Below, in pieces: positions 24,115 to 32,863 of a DNA stretch of 55,579 bases (position 1 is the stretch's first letter; each line of letters starts with the position of its first letter). The position numbers were made by a program, and so were the translations under genes. The DNA is from Tenericutes bacterium HGW-Tenericutes-1 (GTDB lineage Bacteria > Bacillota_I > Bacilli_A > Izemoplasmatales > Hujiaoplasmataceae): contig PGXM01000011.1 in the NCBI GenBank assembly GCA_002839155.1, positions 1 through 55,579 on the forward strand, written 5' to 3'. Under the pieces are notes generated by a model. It did no database searches and was not told where the DNA came from. It saw only the letters and a list, made by a program, of their open reading frames with translations.

Positions 24115-25374
24115 TTATTCAGCTGATTGTTGCAACGTCTTGCGACTTTTTTTTGCAACTTTTGCTGTTTTTGCTTCGATATTTGATTCAGGGAAATAGG
24201 TATCAACCCCATTAATTTCACCAGCCCCTTTAATGGCTAGTTTAGCAAATATCGGACCACTTGTTTCATAGATTAACACACTAAACATGATAATCGTTGT
24301 AATCGCAACCGCATATAACGGAAGTTCTTGTCTAACGATGACTGATAACCCAATTGAAATGCCACCCTGAGGCAACATCGCAAACCCCATATACTTTTGA
24401 ACTTTTTTATCCGAGTTTGTGACTCTCGCGCCAAACCAAGTGCCTAAAATCTTTCCACCGGCTCTTGCAAAAACGTAAGCAACACCGACAATTCCCACAG
24501 TCGCTAAAATCGATAAGTCTAAACTTGCTCCTGCAATCGTAAAGAATAAGACAAAGAAAGGTGAAGCAAAATCATTAACCGACGTAAATATTCTTAATGG
24601 TGTTCTAATTAAATTGACTAAAACTGTTCCCATCATAATATTGGCTAATAAGGGTGATAACCCCAACCATTTAGCAACACCCGTTGCTATTCCAATGAAA
24701 GCTAAAGTTAATATTTGATTTTCATCTCTGCTTTTAGCCAGTCTTGATGCAAATGCTAATATGAACCCTAAGAGTGCTCCTAATAACAACGATCCTCCAA
24801 TTTCAATCAACGGTGTTAAAAAAATTTCTCCAACGGTCACCGCTTCTGGACTAATCGATAATTTCGCTAGGGACAATGCAAGTCCAAACGCCATTATTCC
24901 AAACACATCATCAAGTGCTACGACCGGTAATACCGTTCTTGTCAACGGCCCATTTGCACGGTATTGGCGAATGACCATTAACGTTGCTGCTGGAGCGGTG
25001 GCAGCGGACATCGAAGCAATAACAATCGAGAAAGCAAACGGTTGATTAAAGATGAAATACATGACAGCGAAGACAACGAAAACGGCACCAATGACTTCAA
25101 ATAGCGTAATCCAGAAAATCCTCTTACCATATTTCATCATGTCTTTAATAACAAATTCACTACCAATGGAAAACGCAATGATTGATAATGCAATTTCACT
25201 TAATATTTCAAATGATTCAACGTCTTGTGAATTGACCATATTGAATAATGAAGGTCCGAGCAATAACCCAACCACTAAATACCCTGATACAGAGGGTAAT
25301 TTCACTAAGCCAGCTAATTTACCACCCGCAAAACCTACGACTAAAATAATCCCTAATTTAATTAATACTTCCAT
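24115..25374 (-). CDS. CPA2-family cation:proton antiporter
   Basis: 419 aa with 12-13 membrane helices and a short basic cytoplasmic tail. Hallmarks are GLLLGPSLFN, the acidic pair in VVALDDVFGIMAFGL (ion site), and FVLFFTIAGASLDL. Exchanges Na+ or K+ for protons across the membrane; no RCK/TrkA-N domain is present, so the PII-like neighbour may be its regulator. Expression should be controlled by the upstream c-di-AMP riboswitch. Confidence 0.9.
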   Translation of the reverse strand: MEVLIKLGIILVVGFAGGKLAGLVKLPSVSGYLVVGLLLGPSLFNMVNSQDVESFEILSEIALSIIAFSIGSEFVIKDMMKYGKRIFWITLFEVIGAVFVVFAVMYFIFNQPFAFSIVIASMSAATAPAATLMVIRQYRANGPLTRTVLPVVALDDVFGIMAFGLALSLAKLSISPEAVTVGEIFLTPLIEIGGSLLLGALLGFILAFASRLAKSRDENQILTLAFIGIATGVAKWLGLSPLLANIMMGTVLVNLIRTPLRIFTSVNDFASPFFVLFFTIAGASLDLSILATVGIVGVAYVFARAGGKILGTWFGARVTNSDKKVQKYMGFAMLPQGGISIGLSVIVRQELPLYAVAITTIIMFSVLIYETSGPIFAKLAIKGAGEINGVDTYFPESNIEAKTAKVAKKSRKTLQQSAE

Positions 25375-25431
25375 ACTTTCTCCCCATTCAAATGATCTAT
25401 TTATGCTAAAAAATACTGTTTTTTTATAAAC

Positions 25432-25583
25432 AAAAAGCGCATAATCGCTTAAAAAGCATTATACGCTTGGTAACTCCTATGAGGTAAGCTGTCGGATTCG
25501 GGCTTCCAAGTCGCCCTACTTGATAAATCAAGATTCACCCCAATAAAATGGTTCCCCCACTATATGATATTCGGAGATATCGG
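25432..25583 (-). promoter_or_regulatory. c-di-AMP (ydaO/yuaA-type) riboswitch with terminator
   Basis: On the minus strand the leader contains GGGGGAACC, TGGGGTGAATC, AGCCCGAATCCGACAGC and TACCTCATAGG in the order typical of the ydaO-yuaA class. The aptamer covers about 25469-25583. Directly after it an imperfect AAGCG...CGCTT hairpin (25435-25468) is followed by TTTTTG, a Rho-independent terminator. This layout predicts that c-di-AMP switches the antiporter operon off. Confidence 0.9.
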
Positions 25584-25588
25584 AAATC

Positions 25589-25618
25589 ATTATACTCCCG
25601 TAATCCCTCCTTTGTCAA
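25589..25618 (-). promoter_or_regulatory. Promoter of the riboswitch leader
   Basis: Minus strand TTGACA (25618-25613), 18-bp spacer, TATAAT (25594-25589). Transcription would start near 25582, at the beginning of the aptamer. Confidence 0.75.
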
Positions 25619-25638
25619 ACAAAAAAGAAATATTTTTT

Positions 25639-27033
25639 TTAGGTCTTTTTATAGACGGTTTTTCCCTTGATTTTTGTCTCTAAAATATCAATTTTAAGAA
25701 GCTCAGAAACATGATTGACATGAATATCAGAACTTATTAAAATTTCGTCGTCATGCGCATTATCATAAACATATTTTAAGTTATTGTTAATGTAACATTG
25801 GATGGCTTCATCAATCGTAAAAGCTTCTTTTAAAACAAAAGCATTTAACTCCGGTCTTGATTGAGATTTTCTTGAAACAGCCGCATAAATATTTTCTAAC
25901 GGATTGACACTTTCAATTGGCGTATCCGTACTAAATCCAACGTTAAGTCCGACTTGATGCATCGTATGGAACATATAGCTTTCATATTTACGTTGTCCAA
26001 TTCTTGATGCAACGATTTCAATATCACTATTTAAAAAAACGGGTTGAATGATTGCGCCGATATTCCATTCTTTCATTAATTTGATTTGTTCGTGAGTTGC
26101 GAGTTGCGCATGAATAATCGCGTGGTTGTGATTCGTTCTTTGAGTGATTTTTAAAGAGTCAATGATGGCTTGAATTGCAACATCAATTGCTTCATCGCCA
26201 ATCGCATGAATAACACTATCCATACCATGTTGATCGGCTAAATGAACCATCTTAAATAATTCATCAAAGGAATAAGTTAAAATGCCTCGATTCGTTGAAT
26301 CATCGTTATAAGGATGTTTCAATCTCGCCGTTCTACCGCCCAAACTTCCATCTGACAATAATTTTAAAGGACCCATTTTATAAGAACCATAATTCTTATT
26401 CACATAACCTTTATCAATAAACGTCTTTAACATGTCGTACGTTCTTAAATTGGCTTGTTCTGTAATTTGTACTTGAATTAAATCTTCTTCATAACATTCA
26501 TTGATAACGTTAATAATTTCCTCGAAAGGTATAGGGAATATTTGAAAGTCGTCACTGGCGACTTTAGTAATCCCATTTTTTAAGCATATTTCATTGGCTT
26601 TGATTAAATACTTCTTTAAATCCGCTTTCGACGGACTGGGATAACTTTCATAAATGAGATTAATCGCATCTTCAGAAATAATGCCCGTTTGATAATCGAT
26701 TGAACCGGTTCCTTGATAACTAAAATGTTCATCAATTTTAGCGAGTTCTAACATTTTGTCATTGACGGCTAAAACATGACCGCAAGTTCTAATCATTACA
26801 ACTGGTAACTCACTAGAAATCTGATTTAAGTCTTGTTTATTGAGCATTCTTTTTTCTTTGAAATGTTCTTGGTTCCATCCTCTGCCGATAATCATACTTT
26901 GATGATTCATCGATTTAACAGCTTGAATGATTTCATCAATCGAATGGTAATGCTTCAGTTCAATTAAATAGGCGACATATCCCATCCCTAAAAAATGGAG
27001 ATGAGAGTCGATAAAAGATTTCATTTTATACAT
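25639..27033 (-). CDS. Amidohydrolase family protein (YtcJ-like), short N-terminus
   Basis: 464 aa. Metal-site residues of the YtcJ group are visible: FIDSHLHFLG (H11, H13), LKLLSDGSLGGRTA, HAIGD, IIHAQ and STDTPIES. YtcJ-type enzymes are usually ~530 aa with about 50 residues of beta domain before the HxH motif; this one begins almost at the motif, so that part is missing. The ATG overlaps the previous gene's TGA by 1 nt (TGATG), so the two are coupled. Substrate unknown, probably an amide or N-acyl compound. Confidence 0.87.
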   Translation of the reverse strand: MYKMKSFIDSHLHFLGMGYVAYLIELKHYHSIDEIIQAVKSMNHQSMIIGRGWNQEHFKEKRMLNKQDLNQISSELPVVMIRTCGHVLAVNDKMLELAKIDEHFSYQGTGSIDYQTGIISEDAINLIYESYPSPSKADLKKYLIKANEICLKNGITKVASDDFQIFPIPFEEIINVINECYEEDLIQVQITEQANLRTYDMLKTFIDKGYVNKNYGSYKMGPLKLLSDGSLGGRTARLKHPYNDDSTNRGILTYSFDELFKMVHLADQHGMDSVIHAIGDEAIDVAIQAIIDSLKITQRTNHNHAIIHAQLATHEQIKLMKEWNIGAIIQPVFLNSDIEIVASRIGQRKYESYMFHTMHQVGLNVGFSTDTPIESVNPLENIYAAVSRKSQSRPELNAFVLKEAFTIDEAIQCYINNNLKYVYDNAHDDEILISSDIHVNHVSELLKIDILETKIKGKTVYKKT

Positions 27034-27776
27034 CAGTTATTCTCCTTTTTGACAAGTTGGTAGACAAACGCTCTACCTTCTTTACGAATAAAATATAGTA
27101 GTCCTAACGTTTTATAAATTTGAATGAGAGATTGTGTTTCGCTTTTATTGAGTTTTAATGCTTTTTGCAATGTCTTAGCGGTTACTTCTAATTCTAAATC
27201 ATCTGGCAATAAATCGAGATAATCGAATTTATCTTTCAAGGTATATAAAGAGGGAATTCCTTTGGGATATTGGGCTAATCGTTCATGGGTTTTTCTTGAA
27301 GTTCTATCTTCGATTTTAATTCGGTATTCATCGGCGTCCACATAAAAAATGAGGAAATCAAGATTGGGATGCAATAAATGTTTCTTGATTTTAACGAGTT
27401 CTGTCATGATGTGTAATATATTGCCAATCTTCGGCGATTTTTTTGGTTTCTTTGTTCCATATAGTGTATCCATCTCATAAATCGATTTACGTCTAACAAC
27501 AGGATAAACAATCGTGATTTTATATTGTGGTAAGAGCGATGATAATTTATGATCCATGGATTGAAAGGATCCAGTTTGAATTTCTATGATATGACCATCC
27601 TGATAAATATCAGCGATGAATTTACCGATTTTAAATTCGTGACAAGCACTATCAGGACATAAATAGTACTTAACACTCTGATGCATCGGTTTTTCCATTT
27701 GGGTGCCAATACTTTCATATTTTAAATCCAATTCATCAAAAGGATGGGTGATTGGTTTGTCAGTATGAATTATCAT
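27033..27776 (-). CDS. PD-(D/E)XK nuclease-like protein with C-terminal winged helix, unknown
   Basis: 247 aa. The segment FIADIYQDGHIIEIQTGSF has the D...(E)xQ pattern of a PD-(D/E)XK core, with a following KLSSLLPQYKITIVYPV helix-strand; similar uncharacterised proteins (DUF8091-like) occur in Bacillota. The C-terminal ~70 residues (TAKTLQKALKLNKSETQSLIQI...GRAFVYQLVKK) look like a winged helix. It could be a DNA-binding nuclease or a dead nuclease acting as a regulator. RBS GAGGTG. Translationally coupled to the amidohydrolase. Confidence 0.65.
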   Translation of the reverse strand: MIIHTDKPITHPFDELDLKYESIGTQMEKPMHQSVKYYLCPDSACHEFKIGKFIADIYQDGHIIEIQTGSFQSMDHKLSSLLPQYKITIVYPVVRRKSIYEMDTLYGTKKPKKSPKIGNILHIMTELVKIKKHLLHPNLDFLIFYVDADEYRIKIEDRTSRKTHERLAQYPKGIPSLYTLKDKFDYLDLLPDDLELEVTAKTLQKALKLNKSETQSLIQIYKTLGLLYFIRKEGRAFVYQLVKKENN

Positions 27777-27826
27777 TTCATCACCTCTTAACTCTATTAT
27801 ACACTAAATAAGACTCAAAACCGTTG

Positions 27827-27857
27827 AAAAAGAAAACACAGCCGCCAAGCGACTGTG
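27827..27857 (-). terminator. Terminator of the tRNA-Gln gene
   Basis: 9-bp stem CACAGTCGC / GCGGCTGTG (one G-U) on the minus strand, then TTTTCTTTTT, 10 bp past the tRNA 3' end. Confidence 0.8.
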
Positions 27858-27866
27858 CTAATTTCA

Positions 27867-27941
27867 TGGCAGGGCTAGAAAGATTTGAACTTTCGGTCTC
27901 GGATTCAGAGTCCGATGCCTTAACCACTTGGCCATAGCCCA
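27867..27941 (-). tRNA. tRNA-Gln (anticodon CUG)
   Basis: 75 nt with an encoded CCA. Arms: acceptor TGGGCTA/TAGCCCT, D-arm GCC...GGC, anticodon stem TCGGA/TCCGA with loop CTCTGAA (anticodon CTG, codon CAG), T-arm GAAAG/CTTTC. Position 1 (U) faces U72 rather than A72; a weak 1-72 pair is a known identity feature of tRNA-Gln. Own promoter at 27954-27982. Confidence 0.93.
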
Positions 27942-27953
27942 ATGTCTTGCATT

Positions 27954-27982
27954 ATTTTACCACTACTACCCTTAATTTTCAA
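27954..27982 (-). promoter_or_regulatory. Promoter of tRNA-Gln
   Basis: Minus strand TTGAAA (27982-27977), 17-bp spacer, TAAAAT (27959-27954). Confidence 0.6.
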
Positions 27983-27998
27983 GTCCTAATCTATGAAT

Positions 27999-28013
27999 GT
28001 ATACAAAGTATAC
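27999..28013. repeat. GTATAC-AAA-GTATAC inverted repeat, possible operator
   Basis: A perfect 6-bp self-complementary half-site on either side of AAA, located midway between the divergent tRNA-Gln and pdhA promoters, 19 bp upstream of the pdh -35. It could be an activator or repressor site for the PDH operon. Confidence 0.4.
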
Positions 28014-28032
28014 GCCCCCTCAAGCATATCAA

Positions 28033-28061
28033 TTGTGACAATAGTGTTTTCACGTTATAAT
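28033..28061 (+). promoter_or_regulatory. Promoter of the pdhABCD operon
   Basis: TTGTGA (28033-28038), 17-bp spacer, TATAAT (28056-28061), 64 bp ahead of the pdhA start codon. Confidence 0.65.
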
Positions 28062-28124
28062 AAAGTTGGTCTTGACTAACTTTTAAAAAGACTAAATCGA
28101 TTTTATCTATAACAAGGAGGCCCT

Positions 28125-29210
28125 ATGTTATTCGATCAATATAATCCACTCAAGAAAAAAGTTTTACAAATTCTTGATAATGAAGGACAAGTCATCAATA
28201 AAACCCTTGAACCTTCCATCCCTGATGATGTTTTACTCAAGATGTATCAAACCATGACGTTAGGCAGAATCGCTGATATCAAAGCGATTCAATTTCAACG
28301 ACAAGGTCGCATGCTCACCTACGCCCCCAATATGGGACAAGAAGCCGCACAAATCGGACCCATGGCTGCGACCTCTGATAACGACTGGTTAGCTGTCTCT
28401 TTTAGAGAACTTAATGCCATGTTATATAAAGGCGTTACGCTAGAACAACTATTCCTTTACTGGTATGGTAATGAAGCAGGAAGTAAGTATAACGATTCTG
28501 TTAAAGTACTACCCGTTAATGTTCCAATTGGTTCGCAAATCTCACACGCTGCTGGACTAGCTTACGCTGCGAAAATTCAAAAGAAAGATGAAGTTGTGAT
28601 TGCCTACATCGGTGATGGTGGAACCTCTCATGGTGAATTTCATGAAGGAATTAATTTTGGTGCTGTTTTCAATGTACCGATGGTCATCATCATTCAAAAT
28701 AACCATTGGGCGATTTCAACTCCGAGAGCGAAAGCCTCAAAAGCTGAAACACTCGCCCAAAAAGCCATTGCTTACGGCATCCCTGGAATTCAAGTTGACG
28801 GGAATGATACTTTAGCGATGTATGTCGCAACCCTTGAAGCGATTAAACGCGCAAAATTGGGCCAAGGACCGTCTTTAATCGAAGCTATCACTTACCGGAT
28901 GGGTCCCCATACAACCTCAGACAACCCGAAAATTTATCGCTCTGACGAAGAGGTTGAAGCATGGAAAGAAAAAGATCCATTAAAACGTTTTAAAAATTAT
29001 CTTTTGAATAAAAAAATCATTACTCAAGCATCCGACGATGCTTTAAACCAAGAATACAACCAATTGGTCTTATCCACATTTAAACAAGTGGAAGATAGTG
29101 GACTCGTTTCTCTAGAAGAAGTCTTCAACCATACTTATCAAGAAATGACACCTTTACTCAAAGAACAATATAATGATTTAAAGAAATATGAAGAAACGGA
29201 GGGACGATAA
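28125..29210 (+). CDS. pdhA: Pyruvate dehydrogenase E1 component, alpha subunit
   Basis: 361 aa. With PdhB it decarboxylates pyruvate using thiamine diphosphate and transfers the acetyl group to E2 lipoyl groups. The ThDP/Mg motif GDG (163-165) ending at NN (192-193) is complete, and MGQEAAQIG and YRMGPHTTSDNP match the family. Gene order E1a-E1b-E2-E3 and lipoate ligase nearby favour pyruvate over branched-chain 2-oxoacids, but substrate is not proven. RBS AAGGAGG. Confidence 0.95.
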   Translation: MLFDQYNPLKKKVLQILDNEGQVINKTLEPSIPDDVLLKMYQTMTLGRIADIKAIQFQRQGRMLTYAPNMGQEAAQIGPMAATSDNDWLAVSFRELNAMLYKGVTLEQLFLYWYGNEAGSKYNDSVKVLPVNVPIGSQISHAAGLAYAAKIQKKDEVVIAYIGDGGTSHGEFHEGINFGAVFNVPMVIIIQNNHWAISTPRAKASKAETLAQKAIAYGIPGIQVDGNDTLAMYVATLEAIKRAKLGQGPSLIEAITYRMGPHTTSDNPKIYRSDEEVEAWKEKDPLKRFKNYLLNKKIITQASDDALNQEYNQLVLSTFKQVEDSGLVSLEEVFNHTYQEMTPLLKEQYNDLKKYEETEGR

Positions 29211-29211
29211 A

Positions 29212-30195
29212 ATGGCACTATTAAACATATTAGAAGCTGTCAATAAAGCATTAGAAACGGAAATGCAAAAAGATCCTTCCATTGTCGTATACGGCGAAGA
29301 CGCAGGTTTTGAAGGCGGAGTATTCCGAGCAACGGCAGGTCTTCAAAAACAATTTGGCGTTGATCGAGTGTTTGACGTTCCGATTGCGGAAGCCGCGATT
29401 GTGGGTTCTGCGATAGGAATGGCAATAAATGGGCTAAAACCTGTCGTTGAAATGCAATTCTCGGGATTCATGTTCCCAGGATACAATCAAATTGTCACCC
29501 ATGTTGCGCGATTTCGAAACCGTTCCCGCAGTAAATATACCCTTCCTTTAGTCATCCGGATGCCTTATGGCGGAGGGGTTAAAGCGTTAGAACATCATTC
29601 CGAAAGCTTAGAAACCTTATTTGCCCATATTCCAGGTTTAAAATTGGTGATTCCTTCTACGCCTTATGATACGTTAGGTCTTCTTCGTTCCGCGATGAGA
29701 GATCCTGATCCAGTCATTTTTATGGAACCAAAACGGATTTATCGGGCTTTTAAACAAGAAGTTCCTGATGAGGACTACACCGTTCCCATTGGAAAAGCAA
29801 AAGTCGTGATACCTGGTAAAGACATCACTGTCGTTGCCTGGGGAGCGATGGTTCGGGAAGTCGAATCCGCATTAAAATTAATTGAAAATGATAACATTTC
29901 CGTTGAAGTAATAGATTTAAGAACCATTGCCCCATTTGATCGAGAAACCATCGTTGAATCCGTGAAAAAGACCGGACGATTACTTGTCGTCCATGAAGCT
30001 GTGAAATCATTTGGCCCGGGTGCAGAAATTGTCGCAACCGTACAAGAAAAAGCGTTCTATTATTTAGCCGCTGCTCCTAAAAGGTTGACGGCTCCAGATA
30101 TTACCGTTCCGCTTCCCAAAGGGGAACATCATTTTATGATTGATCCAAAACAAATCGCTTTAGAAATTCGAAACATCGTTTCGATGAAAGCGTAA
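29212..30195 (+). CDS. pdhB: Pyruvate dehydrogenase E1 component, beta subunit
   Basis: 328 aa from the ATG at 29212, which follows GGAGG at a normal distance and starts 1 nt after the pdhA stop; an ATG at 29188 lies within pdhA. VVYGEDAGFEGGVFRAT, DVPIAEAAIVGSAIGMA and RMPYGGGVKALEHHSE match E1-beta. Forms the alpha2-beta2 E1 with PdhA. Confidence 0.95.
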   Translation: MALLNILEAVNKALETEMQKDPSIVVYGEDAGFEGGVFRATAGLQKQFGVDRVFDVPIAEAAIVGSAIGMAINGLKPVVEMQFSGFMFPGYNQIVTHVARFRNRSRSKYTLPLVIRMPYGGGVKALEHHSESLETLFAHIPGLKLVIPSTPYDTLGLLRSAMRDPDPVIFMEPKRIYRAFKQEVPDEDYTVPIGKAKVVIPGKDITVVAWGAMVREVESALKLIENDNISVEVIDLRTIAPFDRETIVESVKKTGRLLVVHEAVKSFGPGAEIVATVQEKAFYYLAAAPKRLTAPDITVPLPKGEHHFMIDPKQIALEIRNIVSMKA

Positions 30196-30205
30196 GGAGG
30201 TTATG

Positions 30206-31456
30206 ATGTACGATTTTAAATTCGCCGATATCGGTGAAGGTATTCATGAAGGCAAATTATTAAAATGGTTTTATAAAGTTGGCGATACGGTTAATGAAGG
30301 TGAAACACTTTGTATCATTGAAACCGATAAAGTCAACGCAGAAATTCCCAGCCCTGTAACCGGAAAAATAACTAAGTTAGGATCAAAACTAGGTGAAGTT
30401 ATCCATGTAGGCGACACCTTGGTATTAATTCAAACCGATTCATCCGATGAGCCAGTTAAAAAAACTGAAGTCGTCGCTGAAGAAGGCGAAAATGCGGGTG
30501 TTGTCGGTCAAATTGAGGTTTCATCAGAAGTGATTGCTTCTTCTTATGAAGAGAAACCAATTCAGAAGAATGATACTGTGGTTCTTGCATCTCCACTTGC
30601 AAGAAAACTTGCCAGTGATCATAACATTGACATTCAATCTTTAAAAGGGAGCGGTGACTTTGGCAGAGTCTTAAAAACCGATGTTGAAAATGCAGTTGAT
30701 AAACCAATGACCAAACCATCAAAACCCATCACTCCTGCCTATAAATTTGAACCAAGTCAAAATACTAGACGTGTTCCAATTACGTCGGTTAGAAAAGCCA
30801 TCGTTAATGCGATGACGTTATCAAAACAAATCATTCCGCATACGGTTTTAATGGATGAAATCGACGTGACTGAACTCGTACAATTCCGTCAAGCACAAAA
30901 ACCGCTCGCTGAAGCTGCTTTGGTTCATTTAACTTACATGCCTTTTATCATAAAAGCATTAACGAAGACGATTCAAGAATTTCCAATTTTCAATGCTTCG
31001 TTTGATCACGAAGCGCTTGAAATCATTTATAAAGATTTCATCAATATCGGCTTTGCGACCGATACGACTGAAGGATTGATGGTTCCTAATATTAAAAACG
31101 CTGATCAATTATCAATCTTTGAATTAGCAAGACAACTCAAGTCATTACAAACTCAAGCCATTGAACGTACCATTCAATTAAAAGATATTCAAAACGGAAC
31201 CTTTACGGTGACGAATTACGGTGCATTTGACGCAACGTTTGGTGCACCTATCATTAAGTATCCTGAAGTAGCGATCATGGGCGTCGGTAAAATTGCTCCT
31301 AAGCCTGTCGTAAAAAACAATGAAATCGTCATTGCACAAATATTACCTATTTCTTTTGCAGTTGATCACCGCATTATCGATGGCGCTGACGCCGGACGCT
31401 TCGTTATGCGGTTCAAACACTACTTAATGAATCCGATGCTTTTACTGCTTGCCTAA
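30206..31456 (+). CDS. pdhC: Pyruvate dehydrogenase E2, dihydrolipoamide acetyltransferase
   Basis: 416 aa; the second of two adjacent ATGs (30206) has the better spacing from AAGGAGG. One N-terminal lipoyl domain with the lipoylated Lys in ETDKVN (K42), a linker, a peripheral-subunit-binding domain (ASPLARKLASDHNID...GRVLKTDV), then the acyltransferase domain ending with the catalytic DHRIIDGADAGRF (HxxxDG). Its stop overlaps the E3 start by 1 nt. Confidence 0.95.
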   Translation: MYDFKFADIGEGIHEGKLLKWFYKVGDTVNEGETLCIIETDKVNAEIPSPVTGKITKLGSKLGEVIHVGDTLVLIQTDSSDEPVKKTEVVAEEGENAGVVGQIEVSSEVIASSYEEKPIQKNDTVVLASPLARKLASDHNIDIQSLKGSGDFGRVLKTDVENAVDKPMTKPSKPITPAYKFEPSQNTRRVPITSVRKAIVNAMTLSKQIIPHTVLMDEIDVTELVQFRQAQKPLAEAALVHLTYMPFIIKALTKTIQEFPIFNASFDHEALEIIYKDFINIGFATDTTEGLMVPNIKNADQLSIFELARQLKSLQTQAIERTIQLKDIQNGTFTVTNYGAFDATFGAPIIKYPEVAIMGVGKIAPKPVVKNNEIVIAQILPISFAVDHRIIDGADAGRFVMRFKHYLMNPMLLLLA

Positions 31457-32829
31457 TGGATAATTATGATATTTTAATCTTAGGTGGTGGCCCCGGCGGT
31501 TATGTGGCTGCCATCAAAGGTGCACAATTAGGCTTAAAAATCGCTTTAATTGAAAAGGATGCTATTGGTGGTGTCTGTCTCAATGAAGGGTGTATCCCCA
31601 CAAAAACGCTATTAAAGAGCGCAAAAGTATACCGTTTGATGAAGCATTCTAAGGATTACGGGATTTCCGTTGATTCAGCTTCAATTAAACCAAACTGGGA
31701 TGTTATTCTTCAAAGAAAATCTTCGGTCGTAAAACGTTTAACCTCAGGTGTTCAAGGCCTCCTAAAAAAGAATGGCGTTACCGTATTTCAAGGATATGGT
31801 GAAGTCATCAATAACACGACAGTGAAAGTCAATTCAGAAACGATAACAGCTAAAAATATTGTCTTAGCTACCGGTGCTAGTCCCATAATTCCTCCCATCC
31901 CTGGATTAAAAGAAGGCATTGAAAATCAGTTCGTTTATAGTTCTAAAACACTTCTCAATTATCCTAAAATTCCTAATTCTTTAACAATTATTGGCGGTGG
32001 CGTCATTGGTATTGAATTTGCGACGCTGTTTTCAAGTTTTGGGACAAAAGTGACGATTCTTGAAAGACTTGAACAAATCTTGATGCCGATTGATGACGAT
32101 ATTAGAAATGCATACTTGAAATTATTAGCTAAAGAATCGATTGAAATCATCACGAAGGCGAATGTCACAAAAATCAATGAAGCTTCAGTCACTTATGAAC
32201 TAAATGGTCAATCTAAAAATATTGATAGTGAAATTGTTTTATTATCGGTAGGAATGAAACCTAATATCGATTCATTTAAACAGCTGAATTTATCAATGAA
32301 TAAACAAGGTATTCAGGTCAATGAACAAATGCAAACCTCCATTCCTAATGTCTACGCCATTGGTGATATTACGGGAAAAATGATGCTCGCACACGCTGCT
32401 TCTGCAGAAGGTATCGTCGCAGTTGAAACAATAGCGGGTAAAAAATCAAAATTCTCTTTTGATAGTGTTCCTTCGGCGGTTTATGGATTCCCTGAAATCG
32501 CATGGATAGGATTGACTGAAAAAGAAGTGAAGGAAAAAAAGACTGATTATAAAGTCAGTCAATTTCCACTCCTTGCCAATGGAAGATCATTGGCTGAAGG
32601 CGATACTGATGGGTTTGTCAAAATCATCGTTAATCCAAAAAATGGTGAAATCCTTGGCGCACACATCTTAGCAGCGAATGCGACCGATTTGTTAGCCGAA
32701 ACTGTATTAGCAAGAGATTCAGAAGCAACCATCGCTGATATTGCAAATTCAATTCATCTTCATCCTTCAGTATCTGAAGCGGTGATGGAAGCTGCTATCG
32801 GCGCATTATTAAAGCCGATTCATATGTAA
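31456..32829 (+). CDS. pdhD: Dihydrolipoamide dehydrogenase (E3)
   Basis: 457 aa. FAD motif ILGGGPGGYVAA, redox disulfide C41/C46 (GGVCLNEGCIPTK), NAD motif IIGGGVIGIEFA and the active-site base region HLHPSVSEA. Reoxidises E2 lipoyl groups with NAD+. No extra lipoyl domain is fused to it. Last gene of the operon. Confidence 0.96.
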   Translation: MDNYDILILGGGPGGYVAAIKGAQLGLKIALIEKDAIGGVCLNEGCIPTKTLLKSAKVYRLMKHSKDYGISVDSASIKPNWDVILQRKSSVVKRLTSGVQGLLKKNGVTVFQGYGEVINNTTVKVNSETITAKNIVLATGASPIIPPIPGLKEGIENQFVYSSKTLLNYPKIPNSLTIIGGGVIGIEFATLFSSFGTKVTILERLEQILMPIDDDIRNAYLKLLAKESIEIITKANVTKINEASVTYELNGQSKNIDSEIVLLSVGMKPNIDSFKQLNLSMNKQGIQVNEQMQTSIPNVYAIGDITGKMMLAHAASAEGIVAVETIAGKKSKFSFDSVPSAVYGFPEIAWIGLTEKEVKEKKTDYKVSQFPLLANGRSLAEGDTDGFVKIIVNPKNGEILGAHILAANATDLLAETVLARDSEATIADIANSIHLHPSVSEAVMEAAIGALLKPIHM

Positions 32830-32831
32830 TT

Positions 32832-32863
32832 AAAAAAGGACATTCAAGCGAATGTCCTTTGTT
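32832..32863. terminator. Bidirectional terminator between pdhD and lplA
   Basis: 11-bp stem AAAGGACATTC / GAATGTCCTTT, loop AAGC, with A and T tracts either side. Confidence 0.9.

Noticed and set aside
24761-25429. Two plus-strand open frames opposite the antiporter
   Set aside because: Composition is that of reverse-strand membrane protein codons and they cover the start of the antiporter; no RBS.
28033-28055. TTGTGA...TCAC upstream of pdh as a Rex box
   Set aside because: The arms are not spaced as TTGTGA-N6-TCACAA and the right arm lacks its final AA; TTGTGA is explained as the -35 box.
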